Source: Salinibacillus kushneri (GTDB lineage: Bacteria > Bacillota > Bacilli > Bacillales > Alkalibacillaceae). From it: a DNA stretch of 64,000 nucleotides. Below, piece after piece: positions 26,169 through 35,104 of this stretch (its first letter is position 1; each line of letters begins with the position of its first letter). The translations under genes were made by a program, and so were the position numbers. The stretch is from positions 204,800-268,799 of the forward strand of contig NZ_FOHJ01000005.1 in NCBI RefSeq assembly GCF_900111405.1. Reading direction: 5' to 3'. The notes beneath the pieces were generated by a model, which saw nothing but the letters and a program-made list of their open reading frames with translations, was not told the origin of the DNA and made no database searches.

Positions 26169-28229
26169 TCAATTTTTTGAATATAATTGGATAATTTTAT
26201 AAATTTCTTCGATTTTGTCTGCTTTAATCATTTTGTTTTTGTCCATTTCAGAACCAGCAAGATTCATTAACTGCATTAAAGCGTGTATATGCTGCTGTTT
26301 ATCTACCGCTGAAATCGTAATGATCAAATTAATCTTGTAATCATTTGTATATTGCACCCCTTCTTTCAGACGCAGTAAACTCATTCCAACCTCATTCGCC
26401 CCATCATCAGGTGCAGCATGCGGTATCGCAATATTTGGACCAATAACAATATAAGAATCCCTTTTACAGTAGTGAATCATTTCATCAACATAATGTGGTT
26501 CAATTTTTCCGGAGTCGACTAATGGTTCAGCACTCTTCCGAAATGCCTCCTCCCACGATGAGGCAGAATCCATTAAAGTGATGTTATCTGGCACGATCAA
26601 ATCATCTAAATTCATTGACTTATTTGTGATATTTTGTTTCACGAAAGCCGTATCTTCATCTTTATCAAAATACTCTGTCAATTCTTGTTTTAAAGCCCTT
26701 TCATTATTAATATCAGCATGATTCGAAATAATTTCTAACAAACGATTGACATTGATTTCGTTAGGTGTATATCCATACAGCCCTAACATGACCTGCTTTC
26801 TTAAACGATACTTCTCTTCTCTTCCAAGGAATACTTTCGTAACAAATAACTTTTTATCCGTTTCCAAATATGTTGATGAAAAGACAACATCATAATCAAG
26901 GGTATAATTCATAAATTCCCGAACGGACAAAAAATCCAAAAATACAAATTCAGGAAACAATTTTCTTAGTTCATTAAACATTAATCTGGATACCGATACA
27001 CCCTGGGGACAAACCACAACTGCCTTAACCTTTTTATCAATACTTTCCCCATGTTTGTTCATCCATCCGCCAATCAGCATAGTGATATAAGCTGTTTCAT
27101 TGTCAGGAATCTCTGAGCCTATCAATTGCTCTAACAGTCCAACAGAACGTTTCACCAGCAAATGCATCTCTTTGAATTCCTGGCTGAGTGTTCCTTTAAA
27201 TAGAATCGTATCGGTCAACTGATATTTAATGCGATAATAGGCAGGCTTAATGTGCTGTAACAGTTTTTCCATCAGCTGTTCACGATCCTGAAGATAAATG
27301 CAGGCACTTTTTTCAAATTGTCTAAGCATATTATCAATAGCTGGAACGAGATTCGGGACTTCATCTTCAGCCATTTCAGATGAGAAAACATTTGCGGTTA
27401 AGAGGTGGAGCGTGATAAATAATCGGTCTGAAACGGGTATATCCTTCATGTCATACAGTAATTCTTCTGTTGCCTTATATTCCTTCGTATCAGAAAGCTC
27501 TTCATATTCTATAGATATGGAGTTTATCGTATAACCTCTTTTAATTCTACGTTGAATGAGAATAAGAATATATGGCATCGTTTTCATTTTTTCATCAGTA
27601 AATTTTAAGTTTAATTGATTTTCCACTTGCTCCAGCCGATCCGTGAATTCGTCTATTTGTTCATTCCGGATATCCGCTAAATCTTTTAATCTATTTTCTC
27701 CATTACTCATTTGTAAGATGAGATACGTAATATACATGAGTAATTTCCGAACCTGAAACTCTTTACCTTCTATTAAATAGCCATATTTTCTTGTGTATCG
27801 AATGTTTAAATCGTAATCCTCCAAAAATGCTTGTGCTTTCTTTAAGTCATTTAGGATTGTATTCTTACTTACTTTTAGTTCATAAGTGAAATGATTGAGT
27901 GACAATTCTTCTTCTGAGCTTAAAATCATCATAATAATGAGCTGTACTCGCTGATCTTCAGTAAGAATAATCGTATCTGTAGCCGATACAGTGTTCTCCA
28001 TATCTTCATTAAGTTCTGAAAATACTGATTGGTCAATGACAAAATGTCCCTGCCTCGTTCTCTCAATGACTGGAAGGTTTAGACCCATCAGCCAATCATT
28101 TATCTTGCCTAAGCTATAACCAAGCTGCCTGCGGGATAAATGAAGTTTCTCTTCCAAGGCTGAACTAGTAATTCCAGGATCACTCATCAGTTCCTCTAAG
28201 ATTTTTTTGCACCGATTGTCTATTATCAC
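26169..28229 (-). CDS. PRD-containing PTS transcriptional activator (MtlR/LicR type)
   Basis: Regulator of 686 aa. Order of domains: N-terminal HTH (about 5-60), a second HTH (about 90-140), two PTS regulation domains (about 190-395, with His275, His326 and His393 among candidate phosphorylation sites), an EIIB-Gat-like domain with Cys407 in VVVCPQGVS, and a C-terminal EIIA-like domain with His604 in IAIPHAAPDDG. Such proteins activate their own PTS operon when phosphorylated by HPr and not by the sugar-specific EIIs. It is the first gene of the operon and reads divergently from tkt. A cre-like site and inverted repeats lie in the shared promoter region. Confidence 0.92.
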   Translation of the reverse strand: MIIDNRCKKILEELMSDPGITSSALEEKLHLSRRQLGYSLGKINDWLMGLNLPVIERTRQGHFVIDQSVFSELNEDMENTVSATDTIILTEDQRVQLIIMMILSSEEELSLNHFTYELKVSKNTILNDLKKAQAFLEDYDLNIRYTRKYGYLIEGKEFQVRKLLMYITYLILQMSNGENRLKDLADIRNEQIDEFTDRLEQVENQLNLKFTDEKMKTMPYILILIQRRIKRGYTINSISIEYEELSDTKEYKATEELLYDMKDIPVSDRLFITLHLLTANVFSSEMAEDEVPNLVPAIDNMLRQFEKSACIYLQDREQLMEKLLQHIKPAYYRIKYQLTDTILFKGTLSQEFKEMHLLVKRSVGLLEQLIGSEIPDNETAYITMLIGGWMNKHGESIDKKVKAVVVCPQGVSVSRLMFNELRKLFPEFVFLDFLSVREFMNYTLDYDVVFSSTYLETDKKLFVTKVFLGREEKYRLRKQVMLGLYGYTPNEINVNRLLEIISNHADINNERALKQELTEYFDKDEDTAFVKQNITNKSMNLDDLIVPDNITLMDSASSWEEAFRKSAEPLVDSGKIEPHYVDEMIHYCKRDSYIVIGPNIAIPHAAPDDGANEVGMSLLRLKEGVQYTNDYKINLIITISAVDKQQHIHALMQLMNLAGSEMDKNKMIKADKIEEIYKIIQLYSKN

Positions 28230-28277
28230 CTGCCCCCTCCTTTCGACAATTTTATTGTAACACTAGTGATACAATTT

Positions 28278-28291
28278 TGCATACGCTTTCA
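28278..28291. promoter_or_regulatory. Candidate cre (CcpA) site
   Basis: TGCATACGCTTTCA fits the catabolite-response element TGnAAnCGnWWnCA with one mismatch. It is about 50 bases upstream of the PTS regulator gene, where glucose repression of the operon would act. Confidence 0.55.
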
Positions 28292-28303
28292 TCACAAATG
28301 ATA

Positions 28304-28367
28304 GAACAATTAATGTTCAACATTGTGATTTACAAAGTGAATAAAAGTGTTTACAAAAATTATTCAC
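28304..28367. promoter_or_regulatory. Two inverted repeats in the PTS/tkt divergent promoter region
   Basis: GAACA-5-TGTTC (28304-28318) and GTGAATA-17-TATTCAC (28337-28343 with 28361-28367). The second overlaps the tkt promoter. They are candidates for binding by the PRD regulator. Confidence 0.45.
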
Positions 28368-28378
28368 AGTTTTATACA
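28350..28378 (+). promoter_or_regulatory. tkt promoter
   Basis: TTTACA (28350-28355), seventeen bases, TATACA (28373-28378): sigma-A type, about 110 bases before the tkt start. Confidence 0.55.
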
Positions 28379-28489
28379 TCATTTGCCTTGTTATAAGAGA
28401 GTTTTAAGTATAAAATGAACTTGTGAAATAAATGAAAACTTTTACATGATATTCTTTATTTCAATTTTCATAGAAAAGGAGATTCGAAT

Positions 28490-30508
28490 ATGACAAAAAA
28501 TGTCGAACAACTATCTATAAACACGATTCGCACACTGTCCATTGATGCTATAGAAAAATCAAACTCAGGTCATCCCGGCCTTCCAATGGGAGCAGCACCG
28601 ATGGCTTACACATTGTGGACAGACTTCATGAACCACAATCCAAAGCATTCAAAATGGTTTAACCGTGATCGCTTTGTTCTTTCCGCAGGACATGGTTCCA
28701 TGCTTTTATACAGCCTGCTTCATTTATCCGGTTATAACGTTTCAATGGAAGATTTGAAAGCGTTTCGGCAGTGGGATTCAAAAACACCAGGACATCCAGA
28801 GGCGAATCATACCGATGGAGTAGAAGCAACTACAGGTCCATTAGGCCAGGGAATTTCAATGGCTGTAGGTATGGCAATGGCTGAACAGCATTTAGCCGGT
28901 AAATATAATCAAGAAGACATAAACATTGTAGATCACTATACTTACTCATTAGTCGGTGATGGTGATTTAATGGAAGGAATTTCACATGAATCCGCATCAC
29001 TTGCTGGACATTTAGGACTCGGCAAATTAATCGTTCTTTATGATTCGAATGATATTTCATTAGACGGGGACTTAAATCGTTCATTCTCAGATAATACCCA
29101 GGAACGCTTCAAGTCTTATGGGTGGCAAGTATTATATGTAGAAGATGGAAACAATCTGGATGAAATTAGAAATGCCATCACAACCGCCCGGAAAAATACC
29201 GAACAACCTACACTTATTGAAATTAAAACAGTTATTGGTTATGGTTCTCCTAATAAATCAGCATCATCTGCATCTCACGGAGCACCACTTGGAGAAGATG
29301 AAGTAAAACAGACAAAAGAATTTTATGGCTGGGGCCATGAAGCATTTCATGTTCCAGAAGAGGTTTATTCAGACTTCGCTGAAAAGATTGGAAAAGATGG
29401 AGAAGAAAAGGAGGCTGAATGGAATCAATTACTAACAGTCTATAAAGAAAAATATCCTGATTTAGGCACTGAATTAGAGCTTGCTATAGAAGGTAAACTT
29501 CCTGAAGGCTGGGAGAAAGCACTCCCACAATTTGAAGCAGGTCAAGATACACTCGCTACACGTGCTTCCTCAGGTAAAGTGCTTAATGCAATTGCCGAAA
29601 CCGTACCAAACTTCTTTGGCGGAAGTGCTGACCTCGCAGGTTCTAATAAAACGACCATTAATGGAGAGGCTGACTTTTCAAGTAAAGATTATTCCGGCAG
29701 AAACATTTGGTTCGGTGTTCGCGAGCATGCCATGGGCGCTGCTTTAAACGGAATGGCTCTGCATGGTGGACTAAAAGTATTTGGTGGTACATTCTTTGTA
29801 TTTAGTGATTACTTACGCCCATCTATCCGTCTAGCATCCATCATGAATCAGCCTGTTACCTATGTATTTACCCATGACTCCATAGCTGTGGGTGAAGATG
29901 GTCCAACCCATGAACCAATTGAGCAATTACCATCTTTACGCACAATGCCTGGATTATCATTGATTCGTCCTGGTGATGCCAATGAAACAGCAGCAGCTTG
30001 GCGATTAGCTCTTGAGTCAACCGATACACCAACCGCACTCGTACTAACACGACAAAACCTTCCTACATTAGAAGGTACAAAAGAAAATGCCTACGAAGGT
30101 GTTACAAAAGGTGCTTATGTCTTAAGCGATTCAGAGAAAGATACTCCAGATGCCGTTCTCCTCGCTTCAGGCTCAGAAGTCCAACTAGCCGTTAAGGCAC
30201 AAACTGCACTTAAGGAAAATGGTGTTGACGTCCGCGTAGTAAGCATGCCATCGTGGGATCGTTTCGAGGCACAGGATGATGCATATAAAAATGAGGTTAT
30301 CCCGCCTCAAGTAAAAGCACGGGTTGGCATTGAAATGGCTTCTTCTTTCGGATGGGAACGTTATGTCGGTTCTGAAGGAAAAGTATTAGGTATTGATAAA
30401 TTTGGTGCTTCAGCACCAGGTAATAAAATCATTGAGGAGTATGGATTTACAGTTGAGAATGTCGTAAAAACTGTGGAGTCTGTACTTAATGTTGAAGTAA
30501 CAAAATAA
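28490..30508 (+). CDS. tkt: Transketolase
   Basis: Thiamine diphosphate enzyme of 672 aa that moves two-carbon units between sugar phosphates. Visible marks: [14 protein letters not shown] at the N-terminus, the ThDP motif [41 protein letters not shown] and, in the second domain, [22 protein letters not shown] lies eight bases before the ATG. It diverges from the PTS regulator and is followed by a strong terminator. It may be the main transketolase of the cell or a paralogue for the sugar-alcohol route; the divergent promoter suggests at least shared control. Confidence 0.95.
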   Translation: MTKNVEQLSINTIRTLSIDAIEKSNSGHPGLPMGAAPMAYTLWTDFMNHNPKHSKWFNRDRFVLSAGHGSMLLYSLLHLSGYNVSMEDLKAFRQWDSKTPGHPEANHTDGVEATTGPLGQGISMAVGMAMAEQHLAGKYNQEDINIVDHYTYSLVGDGDLMEGISHESASLAGHLGLGKLIVLYDSNDISLDGDLNRSFSDNTQERFKSYGWQVLYVEDGNNLDEIRNAITTARKNTEQPTLIEIKTVIGYGSPNKSASSASHGAPLGEDEVKQTKEFYGWGHEAFHVPEEVYSDFAEKIGKDGEEKEAEWNQLLTVYKEKYPDLGTELELAIEGKLPEGWEKALPQFEAGQDTLATRASSGKVLNAIAETVPNFFGGSADLAGSNKTTINGEADFSSKDYSGRNIWFGVREHAMGAALNGMALHGGLKVFGGTFFVFSDYLRPSIRLASIMNQPVTYVFTHDSIAVGEDGPTHEPIEQLPSLRTMPGLSLIRPGDANETAAAWRLALESTDTPTALVLTRQNLPTLEGTKENAYEGVTKGAYVLSDSEKDTPDAVLLASGSEVQLAVKAQTALKENGVDVRVVSMPSWDRFEAQDDAYKNEVIPPQVKARVGIEMASSFGWERYVGSEGKVLGIDKFGASAPGNKIIEEYGFTVENVVKTVESVLNVEVTK

Positions 30509-30533
30509 GAATCCAATAAATGAAATTTAATAT

Positions 30534-30578
30534 ACCCCAGCCAGTGGCTAATGAATAGTCCATGGCTGGGGTTGTTTG
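30534..30578 (+). terminator. Terminator after tkt
   Basis: Ten-base stem ACCCCAGCCA (30534-30543) with TGGCTGGGGT (30563-30572), followed by a T-rich stretch. Confidence 0.8.
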
Positions 30579-30611
30579 GTTTCAACATCTATTCTATTAG
30601 ATGAGTCAGTA

Positions 30612-30941
30612 TTATCTTAAAGATTCTCCTGAAATAACATGCCAATGAAGATGTTTTGAGTCTTGATAATCCCCTAAATTTGTAATAACTCTACAGGCTC
30701 CATGTTCTTCAGTTACTGAAGAGGCTACTTCTTTTACTACACCTAATAGTTCAAGTAATAACGCATTATCCCTTTCTTCCAATGTTATTAAAGAAGAAAT
30801 GTGTTTTTTAGGTATTGTAACAATATGTACTGGATAAGAGGGCCTTGTATGATAATAAGCTAATACATTTTCAGTTTCCCTAACCTTATTTATCTCTGTT
30901 TTACCACTTAACACTTCATCACAATAAAAATCATTCGTCAC
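30612..30941 (-). CDS. HIT family protein
   Basis: Histidine-triad nucleotide-binding protein of 109 aa. The triad is HLHWHV near residues 97-102, and PVHIVTIPKKHISS is the typical preceding strand and turn. Family members hydrolyse adenosine phosphoramidates and related dinucleotides. The start is a GTG (30941), about nine bases after AAGGAGG. It follows a Nudix gene by 35 bases in the same direction, so both nucleotide hydrolases may be co-transcribed. Confidence 0.88.
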   Translation of the reverse strand: MTNDFYCDEVLSGKTEINKVRETENVLAYYHTRPSYPVHIVTIPKKHISSLITLEERDNALLLELLGVVKEVASSVTEEHGACRVITNLGDYQDSKHLHWHVISGESLR

Positions 30942-30976
30942 CAGTTATTTCCTCCTTATTCTTATTGTCAAATCTA

Positions 30977-31438
30977 TTAATCTGTATTTAGCAATTGATT
31001 CACGTATGGATCTATATAACTACGATATTCTTCGGTTAAATTTTCAGGTAATTCATGTAGATTGAAGTACTTTACATCAATAGATTCTTCTTTATCCATC
31101 TCAATCGCCCCTTGTACCTCATTTGTTAGAAAAACTGCTGTTACCGAATATAATTCATCCCCGTTTGAAACCTTGAAATAATAGTCTGGTCCTGAAAATA
31201 CACCTAACAATTCCAGCCTATCTATGTTCAGTCCTGTCTCTTCCTTAACCTCACGTCTAGCCGTATTTTCAAGACTTTCCCCTAGCTCCATAAGACCACC
31301 AGGTAATCCCCATCCGCCATCAATTCTTTGTTGTAATAATAATTCATTGTTCTCATTTAAAATGAGCACAACAGATCCTGTCAATATTAGAGGTCTATGG
31401 CCAACTAATCTTCTTAAATCTTTAACGTAGTCCATCAT
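30977..31438 (-). CDS. Nudix hydrolase
   Basis: Pyrophosphohydrolase of 153 aa. The Nudix box is GGLMELGESLENTARREVKE followed by ETG (about 46-68) and has all the Gx5Ex7REUxEExGU residues. An N-terminal stretch with VGHRPLILTGSVVLI is typical of MutT-like proteins in Bacillaceae. GGGGGGAG precedes an ATG-ATG start. Substrate unknown. Confidence 0.9.
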   Translation of the reverse strand: MMDYVKDLRRLVGHRPLILTGSVVLILNENNELLLQQRIDGGWGLPGGLMELGESLENTARREVKEETGLNIDRLELLGVFSGPDYYFKVSNGDELYSVTAVFLTNEVQGAIEMDKEESIDVKYFNLHELPENLTEEYRSYIDPYVNQLLNTD

Positions 31439-31518
31439 CTCTCCCCCCCTGTATCATTGTTAAAGAATAACTTTTTTTATTTGACTCTGTTAAAGTTTAA
31501 TGTTGATATATAGTGAAA

Positions 31519-31552
31519 AACTAAAACTTCCAATTTAATGGAAGTTTTAGTT
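31519..31552 (-). terminator. Hairpin terminator beyond a gene fragment
   Basis: Thirteen-base stem AACTAAAACTTCC (31519-31531) with GGAAGTTTTAGTT (31540-31552). On the minus strand it is followed by a T run. Confidence 0.65.
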
Positions 31553-31634
31553 TAATATTATTGGCTTATTAAACGCCCCACATTACTTTAAGTACACTTC
31601 TTCACAACCAAAAGATTAGTTCGTTAAAATAGAG

Positions 31635-31910
31635 CTATTTTACATTCTGACAATTCTGTTTTCTATTACCATAATAATTCCAACTATAATAAATAATCCA
31701 AAAAGCAATTATCACTAGGATTGAGTAGTATTTATAATTATCAGGAAGAAATAAAAACAATAGAAGAGTAATAATTAAGAATGGTGGCATAAGTATCCAA
31801 TAGCGTTTATTCTTAAAGTGTTTAATAACATATATCTCCTTTGCAATATTTACGAATTGTCTATACAGAAGTTCCGTTCTTTCATATTTCTTATTGTATA
31901 ATCCTGCCTG
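31635..31910 (-). pseudogene. Membrane-protein fragment lacking a start codon
   Basis: A frame of about 91 codons with no start codon reads as a real-looking protein: a charged N-terminal part (NKKYERTELLYRQFVNIAKE), then two hydrophobic segments (ILMPPFLIITLLLFLFL and YSILVIIAFWIIYYSW) and a polar tail. Its upstream edge is an in-frame stop at 31911-31913, inside a hairpin. A terminator follows it. I take it as the remnant of a gene whose 5' end was lost. I do not recognise the family. Confidence 0.45.
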
Positions 31911-31933
31911 TTAGTTTAATAAAAGGCAGGATT
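31900..31933. repeat. Hairpin at the edge of the gene fragment
   Basis: AATCCTGCCT (31900-31909) pairs perfectly with AGGCAGGATT (31924-31933). It marks the point where the membrane-protein fragment loses its reading frame and an unrecognised stretch begins. Confidence 0.5.
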
Positions 31934-32291
31934 TATATAGCGAATCTAGAAAACCTAACCTAAGTGTATCATAAGCTACCATATTTTGTATTAAATTTCC
32001 TTTAATAATCAAGTCATCACCGTGACTTCGTTTCTTCAATACTTCGGTTTGCCCGAGAAAGTTAAGCGAAGGCGTGTTCATCGATTTGAACTGCGTAGTT
32101 CTTGTCATTTGTATACCAATGTATTTTTCTTTTTAATCGAAAATACCGTGTACCGAAGATAATTATCAGTTGCCCCTTTCGTGAGGTTTCCACTGCTTTG
32201 AAGACTTATTTGTAGGAGTAAATAGAATTCATGTTTATCCCTTACATAAAGTAAGAATCATAGAAGATTTACCCTTATATTATAGATAATC
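31934..32291. other. Unexplained stretch with local hairpins
   Basis: No convincing gene. A 65-codon minus-strand frame (31911-32108) has no ribosome site and unremarkable composition. The stretch holds AAGTCACGGTGATGACTT (hairpin, minus strand; near 32014-32031) and a possible TCTCGGGCAAACCGA hairpin next to it. It could be a mobile-element scar or a structured RNA; I cannot decide. Confidence 0.35.
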
Positions 32292-32807
32292 TCAGTTTAA
32301 TTCCTTCCCCATAATCACAAATGGTTCACTCTTCTCACTCGGAAAAAATGGTTCCTTAACGACCTCCCAGTCCAAGCCTTCATAGAAATGACGTGCAGAA
32401 TGATTATGTACTTGAGTTGTAAGGATTGCTGTTTTATGCACTAGTCCCTCTAACAAATTCCTGACTAGCAATCTCCCAAATCCCTGTTTGCGATAATTTG
32501 AATCAACGGCTAACTCTACAAATTCGAAACAGTCTCCAAGCCACTTTTTTCTCTCTATCGAATCCAATTCCTTTGCCAAAAGTCCATTATAATATTGACC
32601 TGGTAATGATGTGTATCCATATGCAAATCCTGCAATTTCTCCGTAGCCATTTACTACTACCAATCCTTTGTAACCTTCATAGGTTGAATGCCTTAAAAAT
32701 CTTTCATAGATTGAATCATTGTCTTCACTTTGCCATACGTTTTGATATAGGTTTGCTATCTTTTGTATTTTCTCTTCTCTGTCGTTTATCTGTAAAATTC
32801 TGACCAT
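32292..32807 (-). CDS. GNAT family N-acetyltransferase
   Basis: Acetyltransferase of 171 aa. Motif A is YRKQGFGRLLVRNLLEG, preceded by FVELAVDSN, and the C-terminal HNHSARHFYEGLDW is the usual closing element. I set the start at the ATG 32807, eight bases after GGGGAG. A longer frame to 32870 would run into the upstream small gene. Substrate not known. It is the last gene of a run with a 60-residue protein and a flavin oxidoreductase-like gene. Confidence 0.82.
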   Translation of the reverse strand: MVRILQINDREEKIQKIANLYQNVWQSEDNDSIYERFLRHSTYEGYKGLVVVNGYGEIAGFAYGYTSLPGQYYNGLLAKELDSIERKKWLGDCFEFVELAVDSNYRKQGFGRLLVRNLLEGLVHKTAILTTQVHNHSARHFYEGLDWEVVKEPFFPSEKSEPFVIMGKELN

Positions 32808-32829
32808 CCTTATTTCTCCCCAAAATAAA

Positions 32830-33012
32830 TTACTCGCCCCATCGTTTGGGGCTCCAAATGGTTCCTTCAATTTCTCCTTCCATCTGGTAAATGCGTTTTT
32901 CCTGCTCCTTAATCAAATCCTGAGTAGCTTTTATGAGCACGCGACGATTATAATCATCTGTTGTTTTCAATAATTGTTGTAATTGTTCATAAATCCATGT
33001 GTCTTGTTCCAC
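32830..33012 (-). CDS. Small hypothetical protein (60 aa)
   Basis: GTG start at 33012, eight bases after GAGGTGG, 17 bases after the stop of the oxidoreductase gene. The protein is highly charged and helical (NRRVLIKATQDLIKEQEKRI), without membrane segment. The close spacing on both sides and the good ribosome site support a real gene. Function unknown. Confidence 0.65.
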   Translation of the reverse strand: MEQDTWIYEQLQQLLKTTDDYNRRVLIKATQDLIKEQEKRIYQMEGEIEGTIWSPKRWGE

Positions 33013-33028
33013 TGTAAATCCACCTCAC

Positions 33029-33727
33029 TTAGCGATGATACATTTGATCCAGAACGATTTTCAGATCATCTATGGTTGATTGATTTTCCTCCATGATTGT
33101 CTTTGCATGTTCCAATATGTTCTCCTCATTGGAATGATCGCTATGTTTTATAGCATACTCTAATTGGTCCACTAACCATTTTTCCCGTGTAGCTAAGCTG
33201 TCATTATTCTCCATCGTAAGCTTCTGCCAATAGGGAATCAAAATATCCATCTTCTGATCATCTTCGGTATAAGGAAATTGAAAAATCTGAAACGGCCTCA
33301 GGTACTTCATTCCTGTCTTATTGGCCATCGCCTGAAACGGTCTTGTCAGTTCACTAATCGTAAATTGTTCACTACCGCCAGCCTGATATTCCTTTTCCGA
33401 AACGCCGATCATTAAAACTAAACCAAATTCTTTGCCTGCTAAAATCCCACCATGTGGACCATGTGTTACCCCTTCTTCTAATACAACATCCTGCCAATGC
33501 TTTAAAAGTGGCGGAGAGCTGTACCAATAAAATGGAAACTGAAAAATAATGCGATCGTGTTCCCTAAGCAGTTCTTGTTCTTTCTTAATATCAATATTTC
33601 CTGCTGGATAAACATTCTCTAAATGGTGAACCGTAACATTTTCGAAGTCTTTTATGCCGTTTAAAAAATATTGCTGACTGTATGAATCGATTATTTCAGG
33701 ATGGGATACGATTAATAACGTTCGCAC
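33029..33727 (-). CDS. NAD(P)H dehydrogenase (quinone) family flavoprotein, KefF/YwrO type
   Basis: Flavodoxin-like reductase of about 232 aa. The FMN loop SHPEIIDSYSQQYF near residue 7 and FQFPFYWYSSPPLLKHWQD near 63-81 are family marks, as is GPHGGILAGK. The C-terminal 50 residues are an extra helical tail compared with the usual length of about 180. The start is a GTG (33727) with AAAGGAG seven bases upstream; reading from the ATG at 33745 would include that site. It likely reduces quinones or electrophiles with NAD(P)H. Confidence 0.8.
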   Translation of the reverse strand: MRTLLIVSHPEIIDSYSQQYFLNGIKDFENVTVHHLENVYPAGNIDIKKEQELLREHDRIIFQFPFYWYSSPPLLKHWQDVVLEEGVTHGPHGGILAGKEFGLVLMIGVSEKEYQAGGSEQFTISELTRPFQAMANKTGMKYLRPFQIFQFPYTEDDQKMDILIPYWQKLTMENNDSLATREKWLVDQLEYAIKHSDHSNEENILEHAKTIMEENQSTIDDLKIVLDQMYHR

Positions 33728-33821
33728 AAAAACTTCTCCTTTCATATACCAAAAGATTTTTTGTATTTTATTATTTCCCCAAGGAAAGGGAGTAACACAT
33801 TGAAGGTTATGATTTGAAGGG

Positions 33822-34186
33822 TTAATTTATCTGCTCTTCAGTTTCTCTCACTAACAGCCATTCTCCATTTGTAGATTGCCAGTTTTCAATCGTAAACAGT
33901 CTCGCCAATACTTTTCCCTCTTTTTTAATCAACTGTTCATAAAATACAACAGCTTGATCATCATCTTTTAATCGAATAACCCTATTTTTAAACACTTTTT
34001 CAGCTCCAAGGTAATGCTGAACGGACTGTTTCATTCCATTTACAGCTTCTTCTCTATTGAAAATGAGAGGTTTTCATTTTCAGCCTTAAAAAAAGCAACA
34101 TAATAGTCTTCAGCCATCCTTTCTAATGATGATGTTTCTCCAAAGGTCATGGCTTTGTTCCATTCCAAAAGAAATTTATCGTGCAT
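33822..34186 (-). pseudogene. NTF2/SnoaL-like small protein gene with a frameshift
   Basis: An ATG at 34186 opens MHDKFLLEWNKAMTFGETSS and runs to a stop at 34040. A second frame (33822-34034) goes on as MKQSVQHYLGAEKVFKNRVI with ENWQSTNGEWLLVRETEE at the end. Restoring one A in the CAATAG run (34054-34059) joins them as SNREEAVNGMKQSV, giving about 120 aa with the length and ending of NTF2-like proteins. So this is one gene cut by a one-base deletion, or an assembly error. Function of the family member is unknown. Confidence 0.6.
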
Positions 34187-34217
34187 TTTGGTAAAAGTTG
34201 TACACGATTTTCCATTT

Positions 34218-34946
34218 TTATATTCCAGCTCCCTTTTTCTTTTTTAGTTCACGAATTTCCTTTAATACTGGCATTATCTTAAGTTCTTCTTCAGTTACCA
34301 AATCCCAGTTGATTCCACTTGGCTTAGCATAAGGAGAATGGGTTCGAATTAGTTCCGTTTCTGTCGCAATCCAATCAACGGATAAATCAAATGAATCCTT
34401 GGGTATATCAGTATCTGTCAGTTGCGCACTATGAACGGTGCTTATAATCGGAATATCAGGATTTCCAAGTTCCCTTATAATGGCATACTCCCGGTCAGCA
34501 TACCCTTCACCTTTTCCAATCCTTCGTCCATCTTTATGGAGTGCAACCGCTCCGACGATAAACAAATTTATTTCCGGGATATCAGTAAGAGCGATTTCTT
34601 TCCCATAGGATTTAATATGAGAAAGGCTGGTCGCTTTTCTCTCTTCCCCATGCTTAACCCAATTGGGTTTAACCATGATAAATCCAGCTCTAAGTCTTGG
34701 GGTAGGAACAAGTAAGATCTTCTCGTCCTTTAAGATTTGGGCTCTTATGGGTAATTGTGGAGAATCAGGGTTTACTTTAATTACCTTTGCATCTCTATAC
34801 GCCTGCATGTTGGTCACTTGATCGGCTGCAATTTCTGCTCCTTTAAAATTAGGAATACGATTTTCCAGTGGAAAGGGAAATCTCCCCAACTTATGGTCAG
34901 TTAAATATTTCCACTTCAATTCGCGAATTGCCTGTTTTGTTAACAT
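34218..34946 (-). CDS. 5-formyltetrahydrofolate cyclo-ligase family protein
   Basis: Protein of 242 aa. RRIGKGEGYADREYAI near 145-160 is the nucleotide/folate-site motif of the cyclo-ligase fold, and FIVGAVALHKDG precedes it. It is longer than the classical enzyme (about 190 aa) and belongs to the MTHFSD-like branch, so its true reaction may differ from converting 5-formyl-THF to methenyl-THF. Starts at ATG 34946. It precedes the frameshifted NTF2-like gene in the same direction by 32 bases. Confidence 0.8.
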   Translation of the reverse strand: MLTKQAIRELKWKYLTDHKLGRFPFPLENRIPNFKGAEIAADQVTNMQAYRDAKVIKVNPDSPQLPIRAQILKDEKILLVPTPRLRAGFIMVKPNWVKHGEERKATSLSHIKSYGKEIALTDIPEINLFIVGAVALHKDGRRIGKGEGYADREYAIIRELGNPDIPIISTVHSAQLTDTDIPKDSFDLSVDWIATETELIRTHSPYAKPSGINWDLVTEEELKIMPVLKEIRELKKKKGAGI

Positions 34947-35104
34947 ACTAACACCTGCCCATGCCTTTAGACATTTTGAAAAGAATAAAATAAGTCAAAT
35001 ACTCCTGTTCCACTTTAGTTCCAATCAGCTAAAAGTTGAAATCTGAGGAATTGGATGCAGTAATACATAAAACAACTTCAAACCTGCTCAAATGATAGAA
35101 TGGA

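Noticed and set aside
28433..28446. TGAAAACTTTTACA before tkt as a cre site
   Set aside because: Central CG is missing; the site at 28278-28291 is much better.
31911..32108. 65-codon minus-strand frame
   Set aside because: No ribosome site and no family resemblance; kept only as part of an unexplained stretch.
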